Shown here: piece by piece, positions 1 to 6,094 of the stretch
Layout of the letters: each line of letters starts with the position of its first letter
How positions within the stretch are numbered: position 1 is the first letter of the stretch
Origin: an uncultured Bacteroidales bacterium
GTDB lineage: Bacteria > Bacteroidota > Bacteroidia > Bacteroidales > UBA932
NCBI GenBank assembly: GCA_905236955.1
Contig: CAJOQW010000049.1
Location: 1 to 26,678, forward strand
Length of the DNA: 26,678 nucleotides
Reading direction: 5' to 3'
The notes under the pieces: model-generated
What the model was told of the DNA's origin: nothing
Seen by the model: only the letters and a program-made list of their open reading frames with translations
Databases searched by the model: none
Program-made: the position numbers and the translations under genes

Positions 1-39
1 AAGTATTTGAGTGAATAATAAATTTTAAATTATAGAACA

Positions 40-222
40 ATGGCACATCCTAAACACAAATTCTCCCACCAGAGAACAGCCAAAAGGCGTACGCACGACT
101 TCGCTCCCGTCCCCACCCTGGCTACCTGCCCGAATTGCGGTGCTACCGTGATCTACCACAGGGTATGCCCCGAGTGCGGTTACTACCGCGGTCGTCAGAT
201 CATTGTAAAGGAAGAGAACTAG
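40..222 (+). CDS. rpmF: 50S ribosomal protein L32
   Basis: This 60-residue protein has the usual length and composition of bacterial L32, a small structural protein of the large ribosomal subunit. It starts MAHPKHKFS, as Bacteroidota L32 typically does, and the N-terminal third is Lys/Arg/His-rich for rRNA contact. A zinc-ribbon is visible as two CxxC pairs, C30/C33 and C43/C46, so this is the zinc-binding (C+) form of L32. The tRNA-Arg gene begins 16 nt after the stop with no clear hairpin between, so the two are probably on one transcript. In many Bacteroidales rpmF is followed by fabH and era (from memory). Here the tRNA and an AT-rich locus follow, and era lies about 18 kb downstream. Identification is very secure. 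Confidence 0.98.
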   Translation: MAHPKHKFSHQRTAKRRTHDFAPVPTLATCPNCGATVIYHRVCPECGYYRGRQIIVKEEN

Positions 223-238
223 TTTTTTCTCCCTTAAT

Positions 239-310
239 GGCCCTATAGTTCAATGGATAGAACGGAGGTTTCCTAAACCTTAAATCCAGGTTCGATTCCT
301 GGTGGGGCTA
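239..310 (+). tRNA. tRNA-Arg (anticodon CCU)
   Basis: The cloverleaf folds by hand. The acceptor stem 239-245 pairs with 303-309, with a G-U pair at the first position and another at the sixth. The D stem is 248-251/260-263. The anticodon stem is 265-269/277-281 with loop TTCCTAA, giving anticodon CCT at 272-274. A 4-nt variable region follows, then T stem 286-290/298-302 with loop TTCGATT. The discriminator is A310. No CCA is encoded after it, so the end must be added after transcription. It decodes AGG, a rare codon in the GC-rich genes of this window. It sits directly next to the AT-rich locus that follows. Confidence 0.96.
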
Positions 311-316
311 CGGAAC

Positions 317-355
317 AAGAACTTGCAGATTCAAAGATAATCTGCAAGTTCTTTT
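317..355. terminator. 15-bp perfect hairpin terminator between tRNA-Arg and the sigma gene
   Basis: A perfect 15-bp inverted repeat (arms 317-331 and 339-353, loop 332-338) starts 6 nt after the tRNA and ends in a short T run. It can serve both strands: the rpmF-tRNA transcript from the left and the minus-strand sigma transcript from the right. The sigma stop codon (331-333) straddles the arm/loop boundary, so the sigma gene's last codons lie inside the right arm. Confidence 0.85.
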
Positions 356-852
356 CGTAAAGTTTTATTCACCTTCTGCAGATACTTGTCCACACGTTTG
401 ACCGGGATGTGCATCTCATCTGCAATTTCTTTATACGATTTCCCTTCAACGCGGCTTTTTCTCCACACCAGACAGATATCCACGGGCATCTTCTCCAAGC
501 TTTTCCGCACTCTCAAGGCAATATCATTTTTCAGAATTTCTGAGATATCAACACTTGTGATTGTCTGGATATAAGAAGATTCCAGATAGTCTTCAATCAT
601 GTACTTCTTTCCATGTCGTTTTGAATCGCGACGATAATTCAGGCTTGAGTTTCTGACCGCCGTGTACAAATAGGACAACAACCCCTTATCATCGATGGTG
701 TCCGTTTTTTTCAATACCGCTGCAATGACATCGCCAACAATATCACGCGCAGCTTCACGCTCCCTTACGATGGAAAAGGCATATGCCTCCAGTCGTGCCC
801 TGTAAGAAGCAAGCTGTTTTACGAATGACTTATACGGCGACGCATCCTGCAT
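331..852 (-). CDS. ECF-type RNA polymerase sigma factor (FecI-like)
   Basis: The 173-residue product fits an extracytoplasmic-function sigma factor. Region 2 covers residues 14-80 (core: ARDIVGDVIAAVLKK, then a YLYTAVRNSSLNYRR helix). Region 4, a helix-turn-helix, covers 110-170 (GKSYKEIADEMHIPVKRVDKYL). The reading frame stays open up to 951, but those extra 33 residues are not sigma-like and would overlap fecR. The ATG at 852 lies about 26 nt below a TAnnTTTG promoter box (879-886), so it is taken as the start. Sigma factors of this kind recruit RNA polymerase to a small regulon and are held by a membrane anti-sigma factor, here presumably the divergent FecR. The divergent layout is unusual, since Bacteroidota FecI/FecR pairs normally run in tandem. 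The gene is AT-rich compared with the rest of the window. Confidence 0.9.
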   Translation of the reverse strand: MQDASPYKSFVKQLASYRARLEAYAFSIVREREAARDIVGDVIAAVLKKTDTIDDKGLLSYLYTAVRNSSLNYRRDSKRHGKKYMIEDYLESSYIQTITSVDISEILKNDIALRVRKSLEKMPVDICLVWRKSRVEGKSYKEIADEMHIPVKRVDKYLQKVNKTLRKELADYL

Positions 853-878
853 ATCTTGTAAAAATATTAAAAACCTCA

Positions 879-886
879 CAAAAATA
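879..886 (-). promoter_or_regulatory. Promoter -7 box of the ECF sigma gene
   Basis: Read on the minus strand this is TATTTTTG, an exact TAnnTTTG box, about 26 nt upstream of the sigma ATG at 852. No TTG stands at the expected -33 position. A GC-rich palindrome (899-911) covers that place instead, which suggests a regulated promoter. Confidence 0.6.
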
Positions 887-898
887 TACACCCGCGAA

Positions 899-911
899 GG
901 GGGATTCCCCC
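899..911. promoter_or_regulatory. GC-rich palindrome in the sigma/fecR divergent region, possible operator
   Basis: The sequence GGGGGATTCCCCC is a 5-bp perfect inverted repeat around a 3-bp centre. It stands out in an 81-bp, otherwise AT-rich gap between two divergent starts (852 and 934). It overlaps the expected -33 region of the sigma promoter and lies 22 bp before the fecR start, so a bound protein could act on both. The regulator is unknown and the operator role is inferred. Confidence 0.35.
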
Positions 912-933
912 CGATTCGGTGTATTATATTTTG

Positions 934-1839
934 ATGAAAGAGATTATTCAAAGATATTTTTGTGGTCAGACAAGCACGGAGGAGGAAGAACTCCTATCGA
1001 ATTGGCTCAAAGAGAGACCTGATAATCAGGAAGCTTTCAATAAGGAGTACAAGTTGTTTCTTATAAGTCAGGTTATTGATATTCCCATTCCTAAGACAAC
1101 CAATGCCAGACATCGGCTGTTACTGACTGTAATCAGATTTGCGGCAGTTATAGCCATCGGAATTTTTGCAGGCATTAAAATCAGCAGGAAGGATGTTCCT
1201 CAAGTTATAGTCTCCGCCGAGATGGGTAAGGTCAAAGACATTTCATTGCCTGACGGGACAGAAGTCATTCTCAATTCCGGTTCTTCGCTGGAGTATCCCA
1301 AATCATTCGATTTCGGCACCCGCAGCGTTTTTCTCAAAGGAGAAGCCATGTTCAATGTCGTGAGCAATCCAGACCATCCTTTTATAGTCAAAACATATGC
1401 CTATGACATCAAGGTTACCGGCACCCGCTTCGATGTCGTGGCAGATGAGAATGTCAATGATTTTCAGACTGCTCTTATAGAAGGGAAAGTGGAAATCCAG
1501 AATCAAAAAGGCAAGACTTTGACAGTACTCGAAGCAAATCAAGGATTGGAGCTGAAAGGCAATAAATTGGTTAAAAGTAATATTGACAGTAACGATTATT
1601 TGTGGACTGATGGTATAATTTCCGTTGACGGGACAGATTTCCGCAACCTGATGAAAAAGATGTCCAGATGTTACGGAGTGAATATTGTCATTGACCGCAG
1701 TGACGACCCTGTCATCCACTATGATTATCTCAAACTTAGAGTCTCGGACGGATTCGAATCCTCGATTAAGATCCTGCAGAGAAGATCTGATTTCATTTGC
1801 ACATTAGACCCGGAAACAAACGTATACCACATCAGATAA
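934..1839 (+). CDS. FecR-family anti-sigma factor (transmembrane)
   Basis: The 301-residue protein has the order of Bacteroidota FecR. A cytoplasmic N-terminal sigma-binding part comes first (residues 1-60, starting MKEIIQRYFCGQTSTEEE). One membrane segment follows at about 62-81. The periplasmic FecR domain covers about 92-190 (ISLPDGTEVILNSGS, LKGEAMFNV, VTGTRFDV), and a DUF4974-like C-terminal domain about 230-299. An upstream GTG at 919 was rejected because the ATG at 934 gives the canonical family N-terminus. The family binds an ECF sigma factor at the inner membrane and releases or activates it when a periplasmic partner, normally the STN domain of an outer-membrane receptor, signals. 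Its likely partners are the divergent sigma and the STN protein at 3285. The protease gene starts 5 nt after its stop, so the two are co-transcribed. Confidence 0.93.
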   Translation: MKEIIQRYFCGQTSTEEEELLSNWLKERPDNQEAFNKEYKLFLISQVIDIPIPKTTNARHRLLLTVIRFAAVIAIGIFAGIKISRKDVPQVIVSAEMGKVKDISLPDGTEVILNSGSSLEYPKSFDFGTRSVFLKGEAMFNVVSNPDHPFIVKTYAYDIKVTGTRFDVVADENVNDFQTALIEGKVEIQNQKGKTLTVLEANQGLELKGNKLVKSNIDSNDYLWTDGIISVDGTDFRNLMKKMSRCYGVNIVIDRSDDPVIHYDYLKLRVSDGFESSIKILQRRSDFICTLDPETNVYHIR

Positions 1840-1844
1840 TCATT

Positions 1845-3278
1845 ATGAGAAAAAGAATCCTTTCTTTATTATTCCTTACCACCGCTTTTTGGGGTTGCAC
1901 CAAAATCCAAATAACAAGATCTCTCCTTTATGATGATGAGTCATTAATATCAACATGCACAAAAGCCGAGGAAGATCCTTCCATCTTTCCTTTCAAAGCC
2001 GAAGACCTTGATAAGGACTATTTTATATCTGGAACAGATTTGGAAGATTACATTCATTATAAATCCTTGTGCATCGGTCATGATATCATCATAAAAGATA
2101 TTGAGCCATTCACATATCAAAATGCCATTCTTTTTTATGTGATGAATTATGAAAATGGCTGGGAAATCGTTTCGGCAGATAAGCGTACCCCTTATCTGCT
2201 AGCCAAAGGAGAATCAGGATCGTTTACCATGAAAGATTATCAATCCACTCCTTGGGGAACTTGGATGTTCAGCATAGGCATGGACATTTTGAATACAAGG
2301 CTTAATGGAACAGTAGTTTCGCACGAAGAGAACGACAATCTAAGGTTTTGGGAACTAATATCCAATCCGGAGAGAGTCCTTGGCTCACCTTCAATCCAAA
2401 GCATCCCCCCAGATTTGATTCCACCAGGGCATTATGAGTTGGTTTCTACATATACACAATTCAACTATGATAGTATTTGCGTACATCACCTGACGTCAAC
2501 GAGATGGCATCAAAATCTCAATGATTATGTCCCTTATCGTACAGATACCACTTACTTGAAAGCCCTAGCAGGATGTGTCGCTATCTCGGGTGCTCAGATG
2601 TTGTTCTATCTTCATAATAATCTTGGAGTACCGGCAGGAGCTCCTGATTACGCATATTGTTTTGGCAACATCGATTCATATCAAATGGGACAAAGTGGAA
2701 ACAGTACGACAATCTGGAACCAAATGACCACATACGGCAATTCTTATGCAGCGATTCTCGTTGCCAATGCAGGAACTCTTGTTGGCATGCACTACGGTAA
2801 CAATGGTTCTAGTGCCAGCACCGCCGATCTGGTTGATCAATATTTCGGATATTATGGGATACATTGTAATTATAACAATTATGATTCTGATGCCATACGG
2901 ACAGAACTGATCTACAGAGGGATGCCTATCATAGCTCGAGCTGATAGTTTTGTTCCGTTTGACACTTGGAGCAGCGCTCATTCTTTCATCATTGACGGAT
3001 ACAATTATTCCCGGAACAAAACGACCTATGTTTATGAATGGAGGTATGATGTTGACCCAAATGCTGGAATATCCTTGCCGTTACCCCCTGAACCATATGT
3101 AGTCGAAACGTATACAATTAATACAATTGAGTTTATAAAAATGAACTGGGGATGGGGAAATCTTCACTGTGATGATGAATTCTCCATTGGGGGTGATTGG
3201 GCAATCAATCTTGACGGCTATTACAATTTTATATATAGCAGAAAAATGATTTCAGGTTTTTCTGTCAATCAATCATAA
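1845..3278 (+). CDS. C10 (streptopain-like) cysteine protease, predicted lipoprotein
   Basis: The 477-residue precursor starts MRKRILSLLFL and has a lipobox-like FWGC with C18 as the likely lipidated cysteine. An earlier in-frame start (1797) lies inside fecR and has no signal peptide. Residues about 60-190 resemble the Spi-type inhibitory propeptide (FYVMNYENGWEIVSADKR). The catalytic domain follows. TRWHQ supplies the conserved Trp/Gln region, GCVAISGAQ carries nucleophile C244, AHSFIIDGY carries H379, and NWGWGN (434-439) is the conserved Asn/Trp motif, with Asn in place of the usual final Gly. All catalytic positions are intact, so it should be active after prodomain removal. Known relatives are streptopain, interpain and the Bacteroides Bfp proteases, which degrade host or neighbour proteins. 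Its target here is unknown. Placement in a sigma/FecR operon suggests regulated expression or a role in signalling. Confidence 0.88.
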   Translation: MRKRILSLLFLTTAFWGCTKIQITRSLLYDDESLISTCTKAEEDPSIFPFKAEDLDKDYFISGTDLEDYIHYKSLCIGHDIIIKDIEPFTYQNAILFYVMNYENGWEIVSADKRTPYLLAKGESGSFTMKDYQSTPWGTWMFSIGMDILNTRLNGTVVSHEENDNLRFWELISNPERVLGSPSIQSIPPDLIPPGHYELVSTYTQFNYDSICVHHLTSTRWHQNLNDYVPYRTDTTYLKALAGCVAISGAQMLFYLHNNLGVPAGAPDYAYCFGNIDSYQMGQSGNSTTIWNQMTTYGNSYAAILVANAGTLVGMHYGNNGSSASTADLVDQYFGYYGIHCNYNNYDSDAIRTELIYRGMPIIARADSFVPFDTWSSAHSFIIDGYNYSRNKTTYVYEWRYDVDPNAGISLPLPPEPYVVETYTINTIEFIKMNWGWGNLHCDDEFSIGGDWAINLDGYYNFIYSRKMISGFSVNQS

Positions 3279-3284
3279 GAAGTT

Positions 3285-4154
3285 ATGAAAAAGTATTTGC
3301 TGACAATTTGCACACTGATCATAAGTATGTCTCTCCTTGCTCAGGAACAACTGGTTTCAATACACAGGAGCAATGCAAAATTGTCAATGATAATAGCCGA
3401 TATCGAGAAACAAACTCCTTTCCTTTTCGGAATTGATGAAGGGGTAAATTTAAAGATGAGAGTTAAAGTCAACGTGGATAATCTGCCGGTAAGGCTCTTC
3501 CTTGACAGCCTTTGTACAGGGACCGGAATCAAGTATGAGTTCTCGGATTCGCATATTTTCTTAAGCAAGATACCAGATAAAACAAAGCGAGGAAGGAGAG
3601 CCCCGTCTGACAATACTATAAAACCAATGCTTTCATATGAGCAAACCCTACAATCCGCCAATGTATATGACAGCTTGGATAGAGCATCTATATATTATGA
3701 CAATAATCCATTTTCTTCATTTGTAGGGCAGATGAAATATGACTTCAGCCGGGATGGTATGAAAAACTGGAAACTTGAAGTCAATCCATCATCATATGTC
3801 AACTTAACTGCTTTTAGCGGCGGGGGCTATGGTTCTTCCATAGGTATCAGGTTGGATGAGTATCGTACTTGGGGCCTAGGCATCGGGAAAGAAACGCGAG
3901 TCAATGGTAATATGCAAAAGTTTGAGAGCATTCCTGTTTATCTGTTTGGACGGCATTATTTTAATATTGGAAAGAATCTATCCATCATTTCTGATATCTT
4001 GACTGGAGCTATATTCAATCAGAACAATTCAGCCGCCGATTTGTTTTTGAAAACAGGTTCAGGTTTGGATTATCAGATTGGGAGTTCATTCCATATATCA
4101 GGCGGTATCTACATCTTTCAAACACCGGGCTTTTTTATTGGTATTACATTATGA
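3285..4154 (+). CDS. Secreted STN-domain protein without a TonB-dependent receptor
   Basis: The 289-residue protein starts with a clear signal peptide (1-19, ending SLLAQ). It is followed by a secretin/TonB short N-terminal (STN) domain at about 23-96: VSIHRSNAKLSMIIADIEKQ, then VNVDNLPVRLFLDSLCTGTG and HIFLSK. In SusC/FecA-type transducers this domain faces the periplasm and contacts FecR, but there it precedes a plug and a 22-strand barrel. Here only about 190 residues follow. A polar linker (97-140) leads into Gly/aromatic-rich alternating segments that could form a small beta-barrel or beta-sandwich. There is no plug, TonB box or room for a receptor barrel. The STN assignment is strong; the C-terminal part is unrecognised. 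It lies 6 nt after the protease stop and overlaps the next gene by 4 nt (ATGA), so it is co-expressed with both. Confidence 0.82.
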   Translation: MKKYLLTICTLIISMSLLAQEQLVSIHRSNAKLSMIIADIEKQTPFLFGIDEGVNLKMRVKVNVDNLPVRLFLDSLCTGTGIKYEFSDSHIFLSKIPDKTKRGRRAPSDNTIKPMLSYEQTLQSANVYDSLDRASIYYDNNPFSSFVGQMKYDFSRDGMKNWKLEVNPSSYVNLTAFSGGGYGSSIGIRLDEYRTWGLGIGKETRVNGNMQKFESIPVYLFGRHYFNIGKNLSIISDILTGAIFNQNNSAADLFLKTGSGLDYQIGSSFHISGGIYIFQTPGFFIGITL

Positions 4155-4687
4155 CCGCGAGAATTAATAATTGTTTTGTTTTCATCTTCTTCTCCATTCT
4201 CCTCTTGCCAGTATCATCTAAAGCACAGTATGTCTCGCCTCCCATATTAGAATACTCTTTTGGTAATCTTTCAACTGCGGAAGGAGACATATTGTCTGAT
4301 AAAGAAGCATTGGATTGCCTCGGTTATATAATGGGCTCTAAATATCATTATTCCCGACTATATTACAAAGTCGGCGCTGCCATTGCTTCTTCGTCACCAA
4401 TTCTGGCAATCAGTGGGCTTTCTATCAGAAACAAGGCATTGGTAAGGACTGTTGGAAAAACTGCAGATGGAAGCAATACCACAAGATTGGAGAAAAATCA
4501 TAATAAAGACGTTCTCGGATATTCCCTGACAGGTTTGGGAATTGTTGCTGGTTTTGCAGGATGCACAATGATGTTGGTCAACAGGAAGGAGCTGATTTCC
4601 ATTGCCAAAAGCTATAACTACACTCGTGATTCAGACCTTTCCTTTGCCGTCAACCCTCTTGGCTTGGAGATGAAACTGTCCTTTTGA
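4151..4687 (+). CDS. Small secreted or membrane protein of unknown function
   Basis: I do not recognise this 178-residue protein. It has a signal peptide (positively charged start, hydrophobic 9-20, ending SSKAQ). Two further hydrophobic, Gly/Ala/Ser-rich stretches occur at about 74-90 (VGAAIASSSPILAISGL) and 123-143 (YSLTGLGIVAGFAGCTMML). The C-terminus has alternating residues ending in Phe (AVNPLGLEMKLSF), a pattern seen in outer-membrane beta proteins. Its ATG overlaps the stop of the STN-protein gene (ATGA), which implies translational coupling and a shared role. It could be an accessory subunit of the STN protein, an anchor, or an immunity/inhibitor partner of the protease; nothing in the sequence decides. 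Like its neighbours it is AT-rich, and it is the last gene of the operon. Confidence 0.7.
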   Translation: MTARINNCFVFIFFSILLLPVSSKAQYVSPPILEYSFGNLSTAEGDILSDKEALDCLGYIMGSKYHYSRLYYKVGAAIASSSPILAISGLSIRNKALVRTVGKTADGSNTTRLEKNHNKDVLGYSLTGLGIVAGFAGCTMMLVNRKELISIAKSYNYTRDSDLSFAVNPLGLEMKLSF

Positions 4688-4696
4688 AACAGCTTA

Positions 4697-4747
4697 CGAT
4701 ACGGCTCCCTTTTATTCTCATCTGCAGCCTGGTCTTCCACCGTATCG
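4697..4747. repeat. 8-bp inverted repeat after the accessory operon
   Basis: CGATACGG (4697-4704) is repeated inverted as CCGTATCG (4740-4747) around a 35-nt loop, just after the last gene of the AT-rich operon. No T run follows, so it is not a plain terminator. It may fold in the 3' end of the operon mRNA or mark the edge of the locus. Function is unknown. Confidence 0.35.
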
Positions 4748-4791
4748 CTGGCTTTTCCCTTATTAATTATAGGTACCCTTCACGCGGGAAT

Positions 4792-4825
4792 AAAAAAAGT
4801 GGCAACCAGAACGGCTGCCACTTTT
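4792..4825. terminator. Terminator between the accessory operon and ompA
   Basis: AAAAGTGGCA (4795-4804) pairs with TGCCACTTTT (4816-4825), a 10-bp stem with an 11-nt loop. On the minus strand it comes 18 nt after the ompA stop and is followed by a run of seven Ts, so it should end the ompA transcript. On the plus strand the trailing T run is shorter but it can still serve the converging operon. Confidence 0.85.
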
Positions 4826-4842
4826 AGGTTTGAGAATGTGGA

Positions 4843-6012
4843 TTACTGCTTCTCGATGATGACGCACCTGTTCAGTTCGAACGGGTTGAAGTCGAGGTTG
4901 CCGCCCTTGGTCTGGATGGTGAAGCGGTCGCCGCTGATGCCAAGTTCCTCGGTCATGAGTTTGTAAACGGTGTCAGCACGCTTCTCAGAGAGAACCTGGT
5001 TGACCTTCTTGGTGCCGGTCTTGCTGTCAGCGCTGCCGGTAAGGGTGAACTTGACGTTGTCGCCACGGCTGATGATGTTCTTGACCGCATACTCAAGGTG
5101 AGCCTTTTCAGCTTCGGAGAGCTTGGCGGAACCGAGCTTGAAGTAAGCGATAATGGGTTCGTCGAAGAGAACGCTGAAGTCGTCCTTTCCAGCTGCGTTG
5201 GCAAGCTCGTTCTTGAGCTTGGCGTTCTCGTCAGCGAGAGCCTTGGCCTTTGCATCGGCTGCGTTCTTGGCTGCATTGGCGGCGTCGAGACCGGCCTGAG
5301 CTGCCTTGGCTGCTGCCTCAGCGGCTGCAACGGCTGCGGTGTAAGCAGCGATGGTGGAAGCCTTGCGGGTCCAGTTGGTACGGCCGAGGTTGAATCCGAG
5401 GCCAGCGGTTGCATACGGGAAGTGGATGAACCTCCTGTCGGGAGCGTTCACATAAGCGTTCTGACGGTCTACGATCCAGCCGAGTTCCACGTTGAAATCA
5501 ACGCGGCTGCCGAGGCGGATGTTGTTGATGAGACCTGCCTCGAGAGCCCACTCGTTATTGATGGCGCTGTTGGGGTTGGCGGTCTTGGTCAAGAGGGCAC
5601 CGGCACCGGCGAAGGGGATGAACTCCCAGGTGCGGTTCTCCTTGTAGCCTCCGAAGAGGTTGGAGATGTTCACCATATAATCGGCCTTGACATAGTGGAA
5701 ATCGTTGATGGCGCTCTCATAGCCCTTGATTTCGTTCTTGAGGCCATGATAACCGGCACGGATACCGTACTCGGGGGTGAGCCACTTGCCGAGGTTGGCC
5801 TGTACTGCGAGACCCTTGTTGCCGAAATCCCCGCCTATGTTGAGCCAGGTGAAATTGAGACCACCGCCCACTTCGAGGAACCAGTTGTCAAAGAAGGAAT
5901 TGGTTTCGTAGGGGCCATAGATGGTGTTGCCTTCGGCATCCTTGTTGGTCTCCTGCGCAAAAGCTGCAACGTTTACGAGAAGGGCAGCTGCGATTACGAA
6001 AAATTTTTTCAT
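4843..6012 (-). CDS. OmpA-family outer-membrane protein
   Basis: The 389-residue protein starts with a signal peptide (1-20, ending AAFAQ). Residues about 38-211 have alternating aromatic/Gly beta-strands ending in YATAGLGFNLG, typical of an 8-strand outer-membrane barrel. An Ala/Lys-rich, probably coiled-coil linker runs from about 217 to 274. The OmpA peptidoglycan-binding domain covers about 285-389, with D329 (GSADS) and R345 (LSEKRA), the two residues that contact diaminopimelate in this family, and NRC in place of the usual NRR near the end. It should tether the outer membrane to peptidoglycan and is probably abundant: it has a near-consensus promoter, a strong terminator and its own transcription unit. 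The long Ala-rich linker is somewhat unusual. Confidence 0.93.
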   Translation of the reverse strand: MKKFFVIAAALLVNVAAFAQETNKDAEGNTIYGPYETNSFFDNWFLEVGGGLNFTWLNIGGDFGNKGLAVQANLGKWLTPEYGIRAGYHGLKNEIKGYESAINDFHYVKADYMVNISNLFGGYKENRTWEFIPFAGAGALLTKTANPNSAINNEWALEAGLINNIRLGSRVDFNVELGWIVDRQNAYVNAPDRRFIHFPYATAGLGFNLGRTNWTRKASTIAAYTAAVAAAEAAAKAAQAGLDAANAAKNAADAKAKALADENAKLKNELANAAGKDDFSVLFDEPIIAYFKLGSAKLSEAEKAHLEYAVKNIISRGDNVKFTLTGSADSKTGTKKVNQVLSEKRADTVYKLMTEELGISGDRFTIQTKGGNLDFNPFELNRCVIIEKQ

Positions 6013-6064
6013 TTCAGTATAAATTTAAATGTTTATGAACTTGCGCTTCTATGCATTCAAAAGA

Positions 6065-6094
6065 CAAAGTTAAACATTTTTTTTATTTTCTCAA
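6065..6094 (-). promoter_or_regulatory. ompA promoter, consensus Bacteroidota type
   Basis: On the minus strand TTG (6094-6092) is followed after 19 nt by TAACTTTG (6072-6065), an exact TAnnTTTG box. The leader to the ompA ATG at 6012 is about 45-50 nt. The TTG element overlaps the stop codon of the upstream batDE gene (6091-6093), so ompA can be transcribed independently of the bat operon. Confidence 0.85.

Noticed and set aside
925..933. TATATTTTG just before fecR as its promoter box
   Set aside because: It has one base too many for TAnnTTTG and touches the fecR ATG, leaving no room for a transcription start.
853..951. Longer sigma factor starting at 951
   Set aside because: The extra residues overlap fecR and lie upstream of the promoter box at 879-886; they do not resemble sigma region 2.
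4680..4800. Possible attachment-site copy of the tRNA-Arg 3' end at the island's far edge
   Set aside because: No convincing direct repeat of the tRNA 3' sequence could be found there, and no integrase gene is present.
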